Positions 10,459 through 23,000 of a DNA stretch of 64,000 nt are shown here, in pieces. Position 1 is the first letter of the stretch. Each line of letters begins with the position of its first letter. Below the pieces are notes generated by a model. It saw only the letters and a program-made list of their open reading frames with translations, ran no database searches and was not told the origin of the DNA. Source of the stretch: Adenanthera pavonina (taxonomy: Eukaryota > Streptophyta > Magnoliopsida > Fabales > Fabaceae); NCBI GenBank assembly GCA_026686845.1, contig JAIVEN010000015.1, positions 12,567,501-12,631,500 on the forward strand, read 5' to 3'. The position numbers were made by a program, and so were the translations under genes.

Positions 10459-12310
10459 ATGACATGGGACACATTTGACAAATAATTTATCTTCACTTTT
10501 TGTACTCCTTTTTTCTTTTGTTTGATCGGGACTTTTTATATTCCTTTTTAAGCTTAGGAAAGTGTTAACTTATTTTTAATAGTTCAATAATTAAAAAATT
10601 CGTTATTTTTAATAGTATAATTTCACTATTTCTTTTGTGTAATTAAATTAAAAATTAGTAGTTAATTTAAAAACATATTAATTTTGACAATAGACCTCAT
10701 TGTGAGTTAGCTCACACTTTTAAAAAATAATGCATAGTATTAAATAAACAATGTGTAAACTTAAATTTTGTATGAATTATAATGTATAAAGTTAAAATTA
10801 AATAATTTAAAGAAATAAATAATAAAACATGATCTATTTTTTAACAATAATTATGGAAGGTGCCATTTTTATGAGGCAAACAACTTATATTAAGCTGAAT
10901 TTATTAGCCACCTGATCGAGATCCTACAAGTATACAGGGTTAATCGTTCGTAATAGTAGAAAGTTCTCTGAAATATTCTAGAGGTCGAATTCAAGAGAGG
11001 TTATAGCTGGCTCAACTAATCAATTTTAGCTAAGAAAAACAATTTGTGCAAGGTTGAAAAGAGATTAAAATAAAAACAATAGAAAAGCAAATATGTTAGG
11101 TTTAATTCAATTACTAAAAGCGTTACGCGATTGAGTTTTATCTTTCCAAAATAACTAAAGCTTGCTCTTAAATTGACTCATTTAAAACTATAATGATAGT
11201 TATTTTTAATTTGTCCTAATTACCTCTTGGTCAGTTAAGTATTTAATTAGGTTTCAATTTACTCTCATACAACCAAAGTTTCTAGTTAAATCTTGAAGTT
11301 ATAACTAAAATAACTATAAACACATAATTATATCTCTATAATTGTTATTTATATCTATCTCTTAAGGTTTAAATTCTTTCTTTACCTTTCAGTCTATCAA
11401 ACTTACTCACAGAGTAAATCTTATTATGATCAGTCACAAAATTCGCAAAAAAGAACAAAAAAGATAGATATAATTAAATATAAATACATTAAAATAATTA
11501 AATCATAGAATCAGAGTCATAATCTCAGAGTAAACCTTGATCAATTCCAGTTAGACTACACTCCTATCCCTAACTGAGAAAATTAGTTATGCAAAAACAT
11601 TATTCTTAGTAACAAAACAATAATAATTTCCCAAAATATCATAAAAAAAACTAAAGAAAAAGAAATAGTAGATGAAAAGAATGATTCAATCTCACTACAT
11701 ATTTAGTTCTTTTAAATTTAAATTTTCTATCAAAATGCTCCATTTAAGATCCAAAGACTTTACAATAGCTTTTCTGAGATTTTAGAATAAGTGAGCGTGT
11801 TCTTTACGTTTAAAAGCTCTTTATTTGTAGATATCGTGTGTTGCTTATGATCAGGTTATGATCACGTCTTAAACAATGTCACCTGACATAGTATGCTTCC
11901 CATTTAAATCCACCCAGTGTCGAGTCCTTTTTATTTTTCTCTCCCTCTACTCTCCACCTGACGTCGTATGCTCTCCTTCTTTAGTTGACCTAGCATTGGG
12001 TCAATTTGTAACTTCAGCTTCTCACGCTTGCTCACCTGTGGCCGTGGCGGGTAAGAAAATTACTTGGGGCCGGATGGACTCGTCAATGTACATCCTTTAT
12101 CATGTCTTGAACTCTAAAATGCTTAAAATTTCTCAAAATTTTTTTGAGATGCAAGTAGATTTATATTATATAAAATCATGGCAAAAATATATTAAAACTC
12201 AACATTTTTAAGAAAAAAACAACATAAAATTAGAATGTTTTATAAATATAAAATATACACTTCACCACTAAAAGTTTTGCCCACTATCCAGAATGGGAAT
12301 TAGGAGCCTA
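10459..12310. other. Intergenic stretch, probable repeat debris
   Basis: No gene was supported. The patch from about 10915 to 11000 (CACCTGATCGAGATCCTACA, then GTATACAGGGTTAATCG) has the look of a dispersed plant repeat, but I cannot name it. A 111-codon open frame at 11876-12211 resembles nothing known. Confidence 0.35.
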
Positions 12311-12624
12311 AGGGCAATTTGAGCAAATACTATGAAAAAGAAAAGAATTTACCATGATACTACATTCTACAAATTATTTATTAAGAATGCTACAAATTTT
12401 GGTTTTGACACACAAATAAATTGCAGTGCACAATTATGGATTTGGCCGCTACTTACAAATCATAGTTGAGATCTATGATTTGTATAACACTAATATATTT
12501 TGTTACTTTTTTTACAAATAACGTACGCCTGCCACCCTATACTCCCTTCCCCACACCCCATTCCCTCCCCTTTTCCACCGCCATCTTCCCCATTAATATG
12601 TATTAATATGACAGTAATAATATA

Positions 12625-12625
<1 letters not shown>

Positions 12626-12670
<45 letters not shown>
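12626..12670. repeat. (CA)n microsatellite
   Basis: About 22 uninterrupted CA units lie inside the 1.1-kb TIR element, followed by a short ATATATGTATAT run. It is probably polymorphic. Confidence 0.97.
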
Positions 12671-12676
<6 letters not shown>

Positions 12677-12854
12677 GTATATATTACGTAATATATGTTG
12701 TTTGTCTCTAAAAAAGATGTATTCTATATAATTTTATATATGATATTTATAAAAAAAAACTCACATATAATATATAAAATTCCAAACATTAATTAAGAAG
12801 CTTTTCCAAATAATTATACTCAATTTGATATTTTTTTAACCAATATTTATAATA

Positions 12855-12872
12855 TATATATATATATATATA
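12855..12872. repeat. (AT)n microsatellite
   Basis: An alternating AT run lies in the core of the 1.1-kb TIR element. Similar short runs occur near 39378, 41856, 47230 and 58358. Confidence 0.85.
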
Positions 12873-13413
12873 GGAATTAGGACTCTCAATTTGGCCATTA
12901 TTTTAATTATTTAATCTTTTTAAGTTAAAATTAAATTTTATTTAATCAATTAGCTTATACTGAAAAATAATATGATGTCTTGCATAAAGATGGAAAATTT
13001 AATATTAAAATTAAAAAATAAATTATATACTTAATTAATAATATTTGTTATTACTCAATTCTTTTGTAAGTAATAGATGTGACACATATATTATCATTAT
13101 TTTTCATTAAAAATCTAAAATTATTTTGCATATTACAATAATATATATCATTATACTTACACCCATCCGTGTAAGTATATTACAATAATACAAATAGCCT
13201 ACCATGCTATTTGTAAAAAAATAAACTAAAAAATTAGTGTTACACAAATAGTATATCTTCACTATAATTTGTATGTCAAAGCTCAAATTGTACTTGTGTA
13301 CTATAATTTATTTGTGTGTGCGAACCAAAAATTTGTAGCATTCTAATAAATAATTTGTAGAATGCATAATCTTAGTAATTTTTTTTTCTATGGAATATTG
13401 CTTAAATTACGGC

Positions 13414-14850
13414 CTATAAGTCTATTAACTGAATGAAACTGGGGTCAAATGATTAAAAAGAAAAGAACGAATATAAGGTCCACTAAATGGTACAAGTCCA
13501 GCACCATGTGATGCAAGAGTCCAACCAGCCGTATGTGTCCAATAAGTGCTCTTTCCACTCTACCCCTGTCCCCTGACCTTCGCTTGCTCTTGTGCTCCGT
13601 CTGCTATGTTGATCAATGTAAATGAGATTCTGTTTTGTTGGTTTTATTACATTAACATCTATCAAACTGATTACATCCATAGCTATAAATAACTTCACAT
13701 CTTAAAAGCCATATAATGGGATTGCAAAAGTGTAAATGAGATAAAAATACTTTTTTATCCTTATCAAAATAAAAACCAAACTATTTATATGAAAATGAGG
13801 AATGTAGGCAAGGGAATTCGGTTCCATATTTAGTTTAATGGAACTTTGCCTTCCAAGGAATTGGGTTCCTTTAACTTTAGCTGGAACCCAGACACCCAGT
13901 TCCTTCATGGGATTAATATGGAAATGAGGAATGAAATGGAAGTAAATTTTACTAAAAACCAGACTATTTATAAACTAAGCTCTCTTTGTACCCTATTCAC
14001 GCATATTCACCCCCCCCCCGGGCCGGCGGAATTACATTTTTTGAATGCATAATTTATATTATTGCACACATCTAGCTCGTTTGGATCATAAAAATTGTCA
14101 TGTTTTATTGTTTTTCCTTTTATTAATATAGATGAGAATTTTTTGTTTAAGAATATTTTAATAGAATATCATTAAATTTTACTATAATTTAAATTATTTA
14201 ATAATTTTTTTATCTATGTGCTAAAAAGTTACAGAAAGCAATTCTTAACCAACATGAAGAAGTAATTAATATAATCTCTTATTTATACTCCTTCCTCCCT
14301 CCTTCGATCCTAGATATAGGGTCATTGGTCTTAATACTAACTATAAAACCCTTTTCAAAATGAGAATTTATTTATTATGCAGTATTAAAAAAAAGTCCCT
14401 ATTTAATTAATGATGAGAGAAAGAAAAAGATACTAAATAAAAGTAGTTTTATTGTGGAAAAATGTTGTAATTTTTGGTGAATTAAAGCAATTAACAAACT
14501 TTAACTTTTATCTTTGATTTGTATGATTCGATTAAAAAGGGTTTTATCTTAAGGAAAGGAATATAATTTACATTTTAAAAATAATTATTGGTCTTTAATA
14601 TAAACCATCTTAGAAAATTAATGAATGTTGAAGATTTGTTTTTAAATTTGTCATTCACAATTATGAAAGGGAAAATAATCAAAATAGTTAGATGGAGATA
14701 GATTAAGAGAGAAGAATTAAGATGCGTTAGAATTTAATAAATTCAAGTAAGGCTGACTTTAGAAAGTTATGATATTTTTTTAAAAAACTTAAGACCATTA
14801 ACTAATTTTAACATTTTTTTAAAATCTGCGTAGTCATTTTCTATTAATAC
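13414..14850. other. Intergenic stretch
   Basis: No supported gene. A C9-GGG-CCGGCGG patch lies at about 14011-14030. A sequence like the end of a Stowaway MITE (CCTCCCTCCTTCGATCCTAG) lies near 14292. Confidence 0.45.
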
Positions 14851-15241
14851 TACTCTATTCGTTTTGGTTTATAAGACATATTTTTAAGAAATTTAAATTT
14901 TACAATATAAAATATTTTACGAATTACACAGTGTATTTAAAGTCATTTTTTTCAAAATATCCTTGAAAAGGTATTTTCTCTTGTTATTAATATAAGATTC
15001 TTTTAATTGAATTATGTGGATTAAGGATATAAATTAAAGTTAATTAATTATCTCAATTTCTCTGAAAAATATAATATTTTTTCAAAATTATCCTTATTTA
15101 ATCTCTTTCTCACTCTTTTTGGAATATATTAAATATGAATATTTTTTAAAAATGTATAATAAATATTACATCATATACTGTAAATGACCCTATATTTAGA
15201 ATCAGGTAAAAAATGTCATATATTTAAAACTGGATAGAGTA
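14851..15241. mobile_element. Stowaway-like MITE, copy A
   Basis: The left end TACTCTATTCGTTTTGG and the reverse complement of the right end TACTCTATCCAGTTTT are inverted repeats, flanked by TA. The interior (TATAAGATTCTTTTAATTGA, AATTAATTATCTC, CAATTTCTCTGAAAA, CCTTATTTAATCTCTTTCTC, AATGTATAATAAATAT) is shared with the element at 47679-47972 and, inverted, with the one near 40817. Confidence 0.8.
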
Positions 15242-17045
15242 TCAAATGACTTGCCCTATATTTTCATAGGTCACTTATGTTAAATAATATTAATGAGGGT
15301 AACTTAAAAAAAGATAAAAATTTTCAATTATTAATTACCACAATTAATCTGTATGAAGTAGTTAAAAATATCTTGTAAAACAAAACAAAAATAGCATTTC
15401 TTTTGATAAAAAATATAAGTCTTATTATAAAGTTATTTTTATCCAAAATTTGAGTTCTATTTAAACATTTTTTACTTATTTTATCCTTACTAGCAATTAG
15501 GGGTATCCTTACTAATAATTAGGGGGAATCACATTTTATGATCACCATCACAAATTTATTCCAAAAGAGAATTTTGAACTATTTTTTTTTTCTATTTTTA
15601 CTACTCAGTTTTTTAATTTTTATCATTATTTTTTAGTCAAAAATTATTTTTTATAATAAATTTACGATATTGGTTTGTGATTCCCCCGCCAATTAAATGT
15701 TAGAGAGGTAATATACTTCCTCCTTTCTTTTTTTTTCTATTACTTTTAAAGAAAAAAATTTATTTTTATTTATTTTTTAACCTTCAAATTTTAAGTTAAA
15801 AATAAGAAATTTAAAATAAATATTAATATATTAATTATATTTATCAATATATGACATTTAAAAAAAGGGGAGGAGTAGTATAACACCAAAGCAAGGACAG
15901 AGTTGGGGCAATTATTTTGTATTGAAATGTCATTTCACGACGGTCTATCGTCAAAGCTCTCTCGCACAATGGAGTCTCGGGCTCCACATCACGTGGCTAT
16001 TTGCGCCATGTTGATGCTTTTTCTACCTCCAGAATCGAGATAATAATATAAATATATGAGGAAGGAAGTTGACGGTAAAATGGTTACTGTGAGATGAAAA
16101 CAGAAACTGAACCTCGCATGCATGGGTGTAAAATGAGTCAAAATATTACAGCAACGCAACCGCCTGAACTGGCATATGGTGATTCGGTGCCGGAGGGAAC
16201 AGTTGCTATTTGTTTTTGGCTCAGAACAAATTTTTTAGATTTATTAGTTGTAGCACTGTCCCCAGCGGTGGCCAAAAAAAAAAAAACATTGTCCACACCG
16301 ACTATAGTATCATCCAATGCGTTACGCATGTGGTTATGTTACATTTAGTTTTTTTTTTTTAAATTTTAAGTTGATATTTTAAAATTATAATTGTTCATTC
16401 AATCTCGATAAATGGAGCGAGGAATTGTAATTTTCAATATATACGTAAAATAAATCTACCCACCAATTCACCCCACAAAAAACAAATTTAATATTAAAAT
16501 ATTTTATTTGTTATAATTAATTATTCATGAAATAACAATTCAATTAATAATATTAATATTAAATGACACATTTTAAAACACAATCTAAAACTCTAAATTT
16601 GGGTCAATAGAATGGTGCAGAGTGTAATTTACCTAAATTTTTTATTATTTTTTTGGCCAAAATTGTTTGTTGATCACTTGATTCGTTTGATTTTCGGAGC
16701 TATGTTCGCGCCATATAGAATTTACCAAAGAGAAAAAAATGGTGGTGGCTGTTGGTCATTGGTCCTTACACTCTGAGCAGCTTCCGTCCCAAGTCTCGGA
16801 TTCTCTGTTCCACAAAACACACTCTCTCTCCACTATTGTTCGATTCTGAGTTTCTTTTGGCCCCTATAATTTCTGGTTCTACTACTAGTACTGCATTCCT
16901 TTCTTGTTCTTAAATTTCTACGAATTCCTCTTCAGAAATTGAGAACGATTATTCAACCCAGTTGATCTCTCATTGAGGCACAGTTATTACTGGAGCTGGC
17001 TTTGACTAGCTTATTGACTCTGTTTCTCAGCTGCATCTGTTCCAA
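15242..17045. other. Upstream region and 5' leader of the kinesin gene
   Basis: AT-rich to about 15880, then less so. A G-box core CACGTG lies at 15990-15995. From about 16730 the sequence becomes pyrimidine-rich (CACTCTCTCTCC and similar) and looks like plant 5' leader leading to the ATG at 17046. A short near-tandem repeat of TATCCTTACTA.. lies at 15481-15530. I saw no clear TATA box. Confidence 0.45.
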
Positions 17046-20000
17046 ATGGAGGCAGGGGAAAATTGTTCCGTGAAGGTTGCGGTTCATGTCCGACCACTCA
17101 TCAATGATGAAAAGCTTCAAGGATGTAAAGATTGTGTCACCATCGTCCCTGGAAAGCCGCAGGTGCACTTACTCTCAACAATGTGATACTTTAGTTCTGC
17201 CGTCCAAAATGAAAAGGAATTCTCATTGACTCATTGTAAAGGGTTCATTTGGGTGCTTGTCAATGATTCAGTTCTGTTTTGTTTTCTTTCTTCAGCACGG
17301 AGTTTTGAACAGATAAATTTATGGGAGATCTGGATCCAAAATTGCTTGCGCAATGAGTGATGCACATAGGATGGGATGGGATTTGGGGCCTGGGAGAAGC
17401 ATCTGCATTTTCCGTCTGATTCTAAAATTTTTGTATGATTATATGATCTGACACTACGTGATTGCGACAGTTGACTTCATTCTATCATTGGATTGCATCA
17501 TTATCGGTTTAAAACACGTGTGGCAAGAGGGGTTAGTTTCTGCGATTTAGGGGAACTGAGGATTCAGTTTTTGTTGCTACATTTTTATTTTTTTGTGGAA
17601 CTTAAATATGTAAAAGAGGGCATGTTCCAGGTTTTGCTTTCTCACTACTGTCTTGTAGGCACTTGCCATGCAAGTAACTACAGTCCAATTGCTTGCCACA
17701 TTGGTTGTGCCTTTCATGCTCGTCAGTCCCAAATTTTGTCAAAATTCACTGGTGTACCTGGAGCAAATACATTGTAAACAAGTATATCAATTTGAAATAA
17801 TAGGTCAAACTTTCTTCTTCATCAGTTAATTACAACTATTACTCTGCCTATGCCATCTATTTCAGTTGGAAATTATTTATAATTCTCTTGTTTCAAACAA
17901 AGTTAGTATTGTATATTTTTTCCACATAAATTGCTTGTTTGTTGAGTTCACGGATGCCAATGACGTGAAGCTTATTTTAATCTTTGGACACCTCCGTCTG
18001 ACATAGCCCCCTATGTTAGCATCTCTAAAAATTGTGTGGAATAACATGCTATACAGGTACAAATCGGTGCCCATTCCTTTACATTTGACCATGTTTACGG
18101 GAGCACCGGTTCTCCCTCATCTGCCATGTTCGAAGAATGTGTTTCTCCCCTCGTTGATGGTCTGTTCGAAGGATATAATGCTACTGTTCTTGCATATGGT
18201 CAGGTATAGTTAATGCTAAAGGATACAGAACTTACATGCCGTGGAACTTGTATCTGTTTTGCGTGTGACATGTTTACTACATTGCAGACAGGTTCTGGTA
18301 AAACGTACACCATGGGCACAGGCTTCAAAGATGTTTGCCAAACAGGAATAACACCACAGGTTATGAATGCTTTGTTCAACAAAATTGAAACCTTCAAGCA
18401 TCGGATAGAATTTCAGTTGCACGTTTCCTTTATTGAGGTCTGGTGGCAACTTTTTAACACTCATGGTTTTGGAAGCTTCATCATACTTTAATATCTGAAA
18501 TTAATAAAATTAATGTTTTAAGTTTTTTCACATTATCTGACTGAAATGTTCAATTGTGAAAAGATTCTTAAAGAAGAAGTACGAGACTTGCTGGATCCCT
18601 CTGCTATGAGCAGAACAGATAGTGCAAATGGACATGCAACAAAAGTTACTGTTCCGGGAAAACCACCAATCCAGATTCGTGAGACATCAAATGGTGTCAT
18701 TACTCTAGCAGGATCTACTGAAGTCAGTGTTACGACGCTAAAAGAAATGGCTGCTTATCTAGAACAAGGATCACTGAGCAGAGCAACTGGGAGCACAAAT
18801 ATGAACAACCAATCCAGGTTGATTATGCCTTTTCCTTGTCTATTAGTACTGCATAGATACGTAGTTATATATGAACATTGTTCACTCACTGATTTCTGTC
18901 TGTAAATTAACTTGATCGCCATTCTGGGATTGGAAAGTTACACTTCAAAATACTATTATTATTTATTCTGCTGCAGTTCTCTTCAACAACTTATTGTTCT
19001 TCTACTGTGTGTCCAACTAGTCGTTCACATGCCATCTTCACCATTACATTAGAGCAAATGGGTAAGCCCAGCCCTGCTACTCTCAGCAAGAACAGTTTAA
19101 ATGACACCATGAGTGAAGAGTATCTTTGTGCCAAGTTGCATTTAGTAGATCTTGCTGGATCAGAACGAGCTAAAAGAACAGGATCTGATGGTCTACGTTT
19201 TAAAGAAGGTAAGGCAGCCACAATTTTCACTAATGACTTGTAAGTTTCAAATATGTAACTGTTAACGATTTCTCCTTTCGAAACAGGAGTTCATATTAAC
19301 AAAGGCCTTCTAGCACTTGGCAATGTTATTAGTGCCCTTGGTGATGAAAAGAAGCGAAAGGAAGTTGTTCATGTTCCTTACAGGGATAGTAAACTTACTA
19401 GGCTTTTACAGGTTAGAATTCTTTACGTATGGCTTTCTTCTTATAGTTTAAATTCTTCTCTATTTTTATGCTGCAAATGCTTCCCCCCTTCCCTCGATCT
19501 TTTTAGAATGAATAACCAACTGAAAGCCATAAAGTATCCATTTGTACATGCGATTTAGACTTTATCTTAGTTTAGGTCCTTCGGGCAAAAGCAAAGAATT
19601 TATGGGGAAAAGAGTTAGCGTCCTCTACCTCACGTAACTCAAAATTCACCAAGGATACAATCCATCAGAGGCTCTTATATTTTCAGGTTATGTCAAGATG
19701 ATCGAACAAATCCTTATTTTATTGGTCTAATAGATGTCAGAAAATAATCAATCTTTTTTTATGGGAAATATTCAAGTTAAAATTCAAGGCACTAGTCTCA
19801 CATCTATCCACTGATAAAGTACCAGATACCACAAAAATATGATCTGTCTGCATCAGATCAAAATCTTCTCGGATATTCTGTCAGCGTTGAAATCTTGTTT
19901 TTCTTCACCCTTGATAAGATGCCATGGAACAAAATATGGTTAAAAGTTGAATGTAACACAATAATCAGTGAACAATAATTCTAATCAAAATAAGGTGTTA

Positions 20001-23000
20001 TGTAGAATTTATTTATCAGAACATAAAAATCTTTTAATCTTTTCTCAAATTTTCTCTTGATGCTTATTCCTTCATGTTTCTGCTTGTTCAAATGACACCA
20101 ATTCTTTTCTTTGTCTCTGAGTATATTGTAATATGAGAGTTTGGAAATTCCACACATCTAGCTTTATGCATGACCCACAAAATGTTCCACAACTTTTATG
20201 AAAATCATTAAATATAGATAACATTAAGCTTTGCTTACAACTATATGTCCATATTAAATTGCTAGAAATTAGAATCTGTCTGATAGTTCTCCAGCATTTG
20301 GCATCTGAATCATGCTTAACTGGATTTATGATTTATCTTTGATAGTTACAAATGCCTAGAAGAAACAATTGCTACAGATGAAGATGACAATATAATAACT
20401 CAAATGGTTGGGATGGCCGGATGGGGAGGGGGACTTCGATTTAATGTCATATTTTCTGTATTAATAGGCAAAAATTAAATGATTTTGCAGGATTCACTTG
20501 GTGGTAACAGCAGAACTGTTATGATAGGTTAGTTTGTTTTTCATGCTTGTTTGTACCCCTTTTAGACCTAACTTTTTTCTCCTGGCATTGCCCTTCAAAA
20601 TATATTCAAGCAAACACTTATAATATTCTGCGTGAATCTAATGAATTTTTTAGTTAAGTTTCTGCTATTTGATATCAACATGGCTGTGTCATTCTACATT
20701 ATTTTGCATTTTCAAGACTTTTATCCCCTCTGGAAATGATTTTTCAGCACATTTGAGTGGTCACATAAACTTCTCCCAATTTCTCATGTTATTAAACGAG
20801 GATACCGTGTTTCTGATATCTTTCCAAACACGTCAAGTAGCATCTTAAGACAACCTGTAGATGAATTTATTTATTTTTTTCTGATTACAAAAAGTACTTT
20901 CTATTCCAGCCTGCTTAAGTCCTGCTGACATTAATGCTGAGGAAACCCTAAACACTCTAAAGTATGCAAATCGTGCTCGCAATATCCAAAATAAGCCTGT
21001 TGTAAGAATCTGAATAAATTTTATCTTCCCCTTCTTTCATTTGGAACAAGATAATTTACTACCTTTTCTGACCATTATTGGTCCACCTTTTTTTTTTCTT
21101 GGTTCTATTTTCTTATAGATCAATAGGGATCCCATGTCCAATTGGATGCAAAAAATGCGACAACAACTAGAGTATTTGCAGGCGGAACTTTGTGCCCGTG
21201 CTGGTGGATCTTCTGAGGAAGTTCAGGTGTTTGGCTTCTCTTAACTTGAATCCATGATCAGTGGCAAAAAAAAAAAAACTTGAATCTATCATGGAATGTT
21301 GATTATTTTAATATATTTCCTTTAAAGGGTTAATGACACATTGCATGGACATGATGCATGGTGCATAATTGAAAAGCAATTTAATGCATCATGTTGGTTT
21401 TGCCTGTTTCCCAAACCATGGAGGCCGATATCATAATTTGATTTCTATTAAAGTAGTTTGTATTTGCACTCCTAAATATATAATCTCTCTTTTTTTTTTT
21501 TTAACATATTATGTAGGTCCTTAGGGAAAGGATTGCTTGGCTTGAAGCTGCTAATGAAGATCTTTGCCATGAACTTCATGAATATCATAGTCGATGTTCT
21601 TTCATAGAACAATGTGGCAAGGGTGCTCATGTATGTGTCTGATCTTCCATGACTCAAATTTCTTCCCTAATACTGTTTTAATGTGTAGATGCCTTCATCT
21701 TTTGGTATGTCTATTCCATTTTATGGACCGGCATATCCAATGTCATAGCTAGCAACTTTAGATCAAGATATTGGCTGAATAGGCTATGCATGCAAGTTTT
21801 AAAACTTATTCTTTCAGGACGGAGGTAAATGCATTGTGAAGATTGATGGGCTTAAGAGGAGCTTATCTACCATGGTATCTGATTATCCAATGAGTGGAAA
21901 TGCTGGTAAGACTACTTCAAACGAGGTTTTATATTTTGTTAGTAATGCCACTTCTAGATGTGCACTTTCTCAAAGCAGTCCTTTCTCCATCTTTTTTACT
22001 ACTGATAATTAATCACGTGTGATTAGAACTGCTATGATTCAAGGTTACCACTGCCCAATTTAGCAGGTGATTCAAGTGAAATCGATGAAGTGGCAAAAGA
22101 GTGGGAAGACACACTTCTGCAAAATAGTATGGGTAAAGAATTACATGAGTTGACTAAACGCTTGGAGCAGAAAGAGGTTGTTATAGTGCATATATATTGA
22201 TACATGCATATCCATGGCATCATCCATACATATTATGCATTATGAATTAGTTAATCCTATTGTGAGAAAATTATATTTTATTGATATCTTGTCTGTTTTG
22301 GCTTAGTAATGGATTGTGTGCAATTTAAACATAATAGATTGATCATGTTCTTCCTGAATCTACTTCTTTACAAAGTAGACACGCTTCAGTAAATGATCTT
22401 GTATGCTTACTGAAAATTATCAAAATATTTACAGTACGGCACTTCATGATAAATAGTAACACCAAGAAACAAACAGAACTTGTAAAAGCAGCATTGATTG
22501 GTTTTCTCCAAAAGATTTAGAAAGCATTATGTTTATACTTCTATGTTTCTCACTCACGCTCTGTTTATTGATGTCTGTACAGTCTGAGATGAAGCTTTTT
22601 GGATCGTCTGATGCTGATGCTCTCAAGCATCACTTCGGAAGGAAAATAAAGGAACTGGAGGATGAGAAGAGAGATGTGCAGGTTCAATATCACTCCTACA
22701 AAGTAATTTTTCTCCTTCTGAAAATTGGTATTCATAAGTTCACCTTATTTATGAATGCAGCAAGAGAGGGATCATCTTTTGACTGAATTTGAAAACCTTG
22801 CTGCCAATTCTGACGAACAAACACAAAAATTAGAGGGTAGCCATGTCCAAAGATTGAAAGCACTTGAAGCACAAGTAAAGAGTATAATTTCAATTTTATA
22901 TTTTTTCATTTGGAAAAGGTTTTGAATCCTAAAATTATTTTCAAAATTCATGAATGATAGATTCTGGATCTGAAGAAGAAACAAGAAAGTCAAGTCCAGC

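Larger units (their letters stand above)
12311..13413. mobile_element. Long-TIR DNA transposon derivative, about 1.1 kb
   Basis: The left 220 bp and the reverse complement of the right 220 bp align. Shared blocks include CATTCTACAAATTATTTATT followed by AGAATGCTACAAATTT, then ACACAAATAAATT, then GTATAACACTAAT-like segments and TTTTTTTACAAATA. The interior carries a CA microsatellite and an AT run but no coding frame. Terminal motifs are GGGCAATTTGAGCAA on the left and a related sequence on the right. The exact ends and the target duplication are uncertain. Confidence 0.75.

Noticed and set aside
11876..12211. 111-codon open frame on the plus strand
   Set aside because: No domain, no splice structure around it, skewed composition, and it lies between repeats. 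Probably chance.
12490..12691. Open frames rich in Val-Cys or His-Thr
   Set aside because: They are translations of the CA microsatellite.
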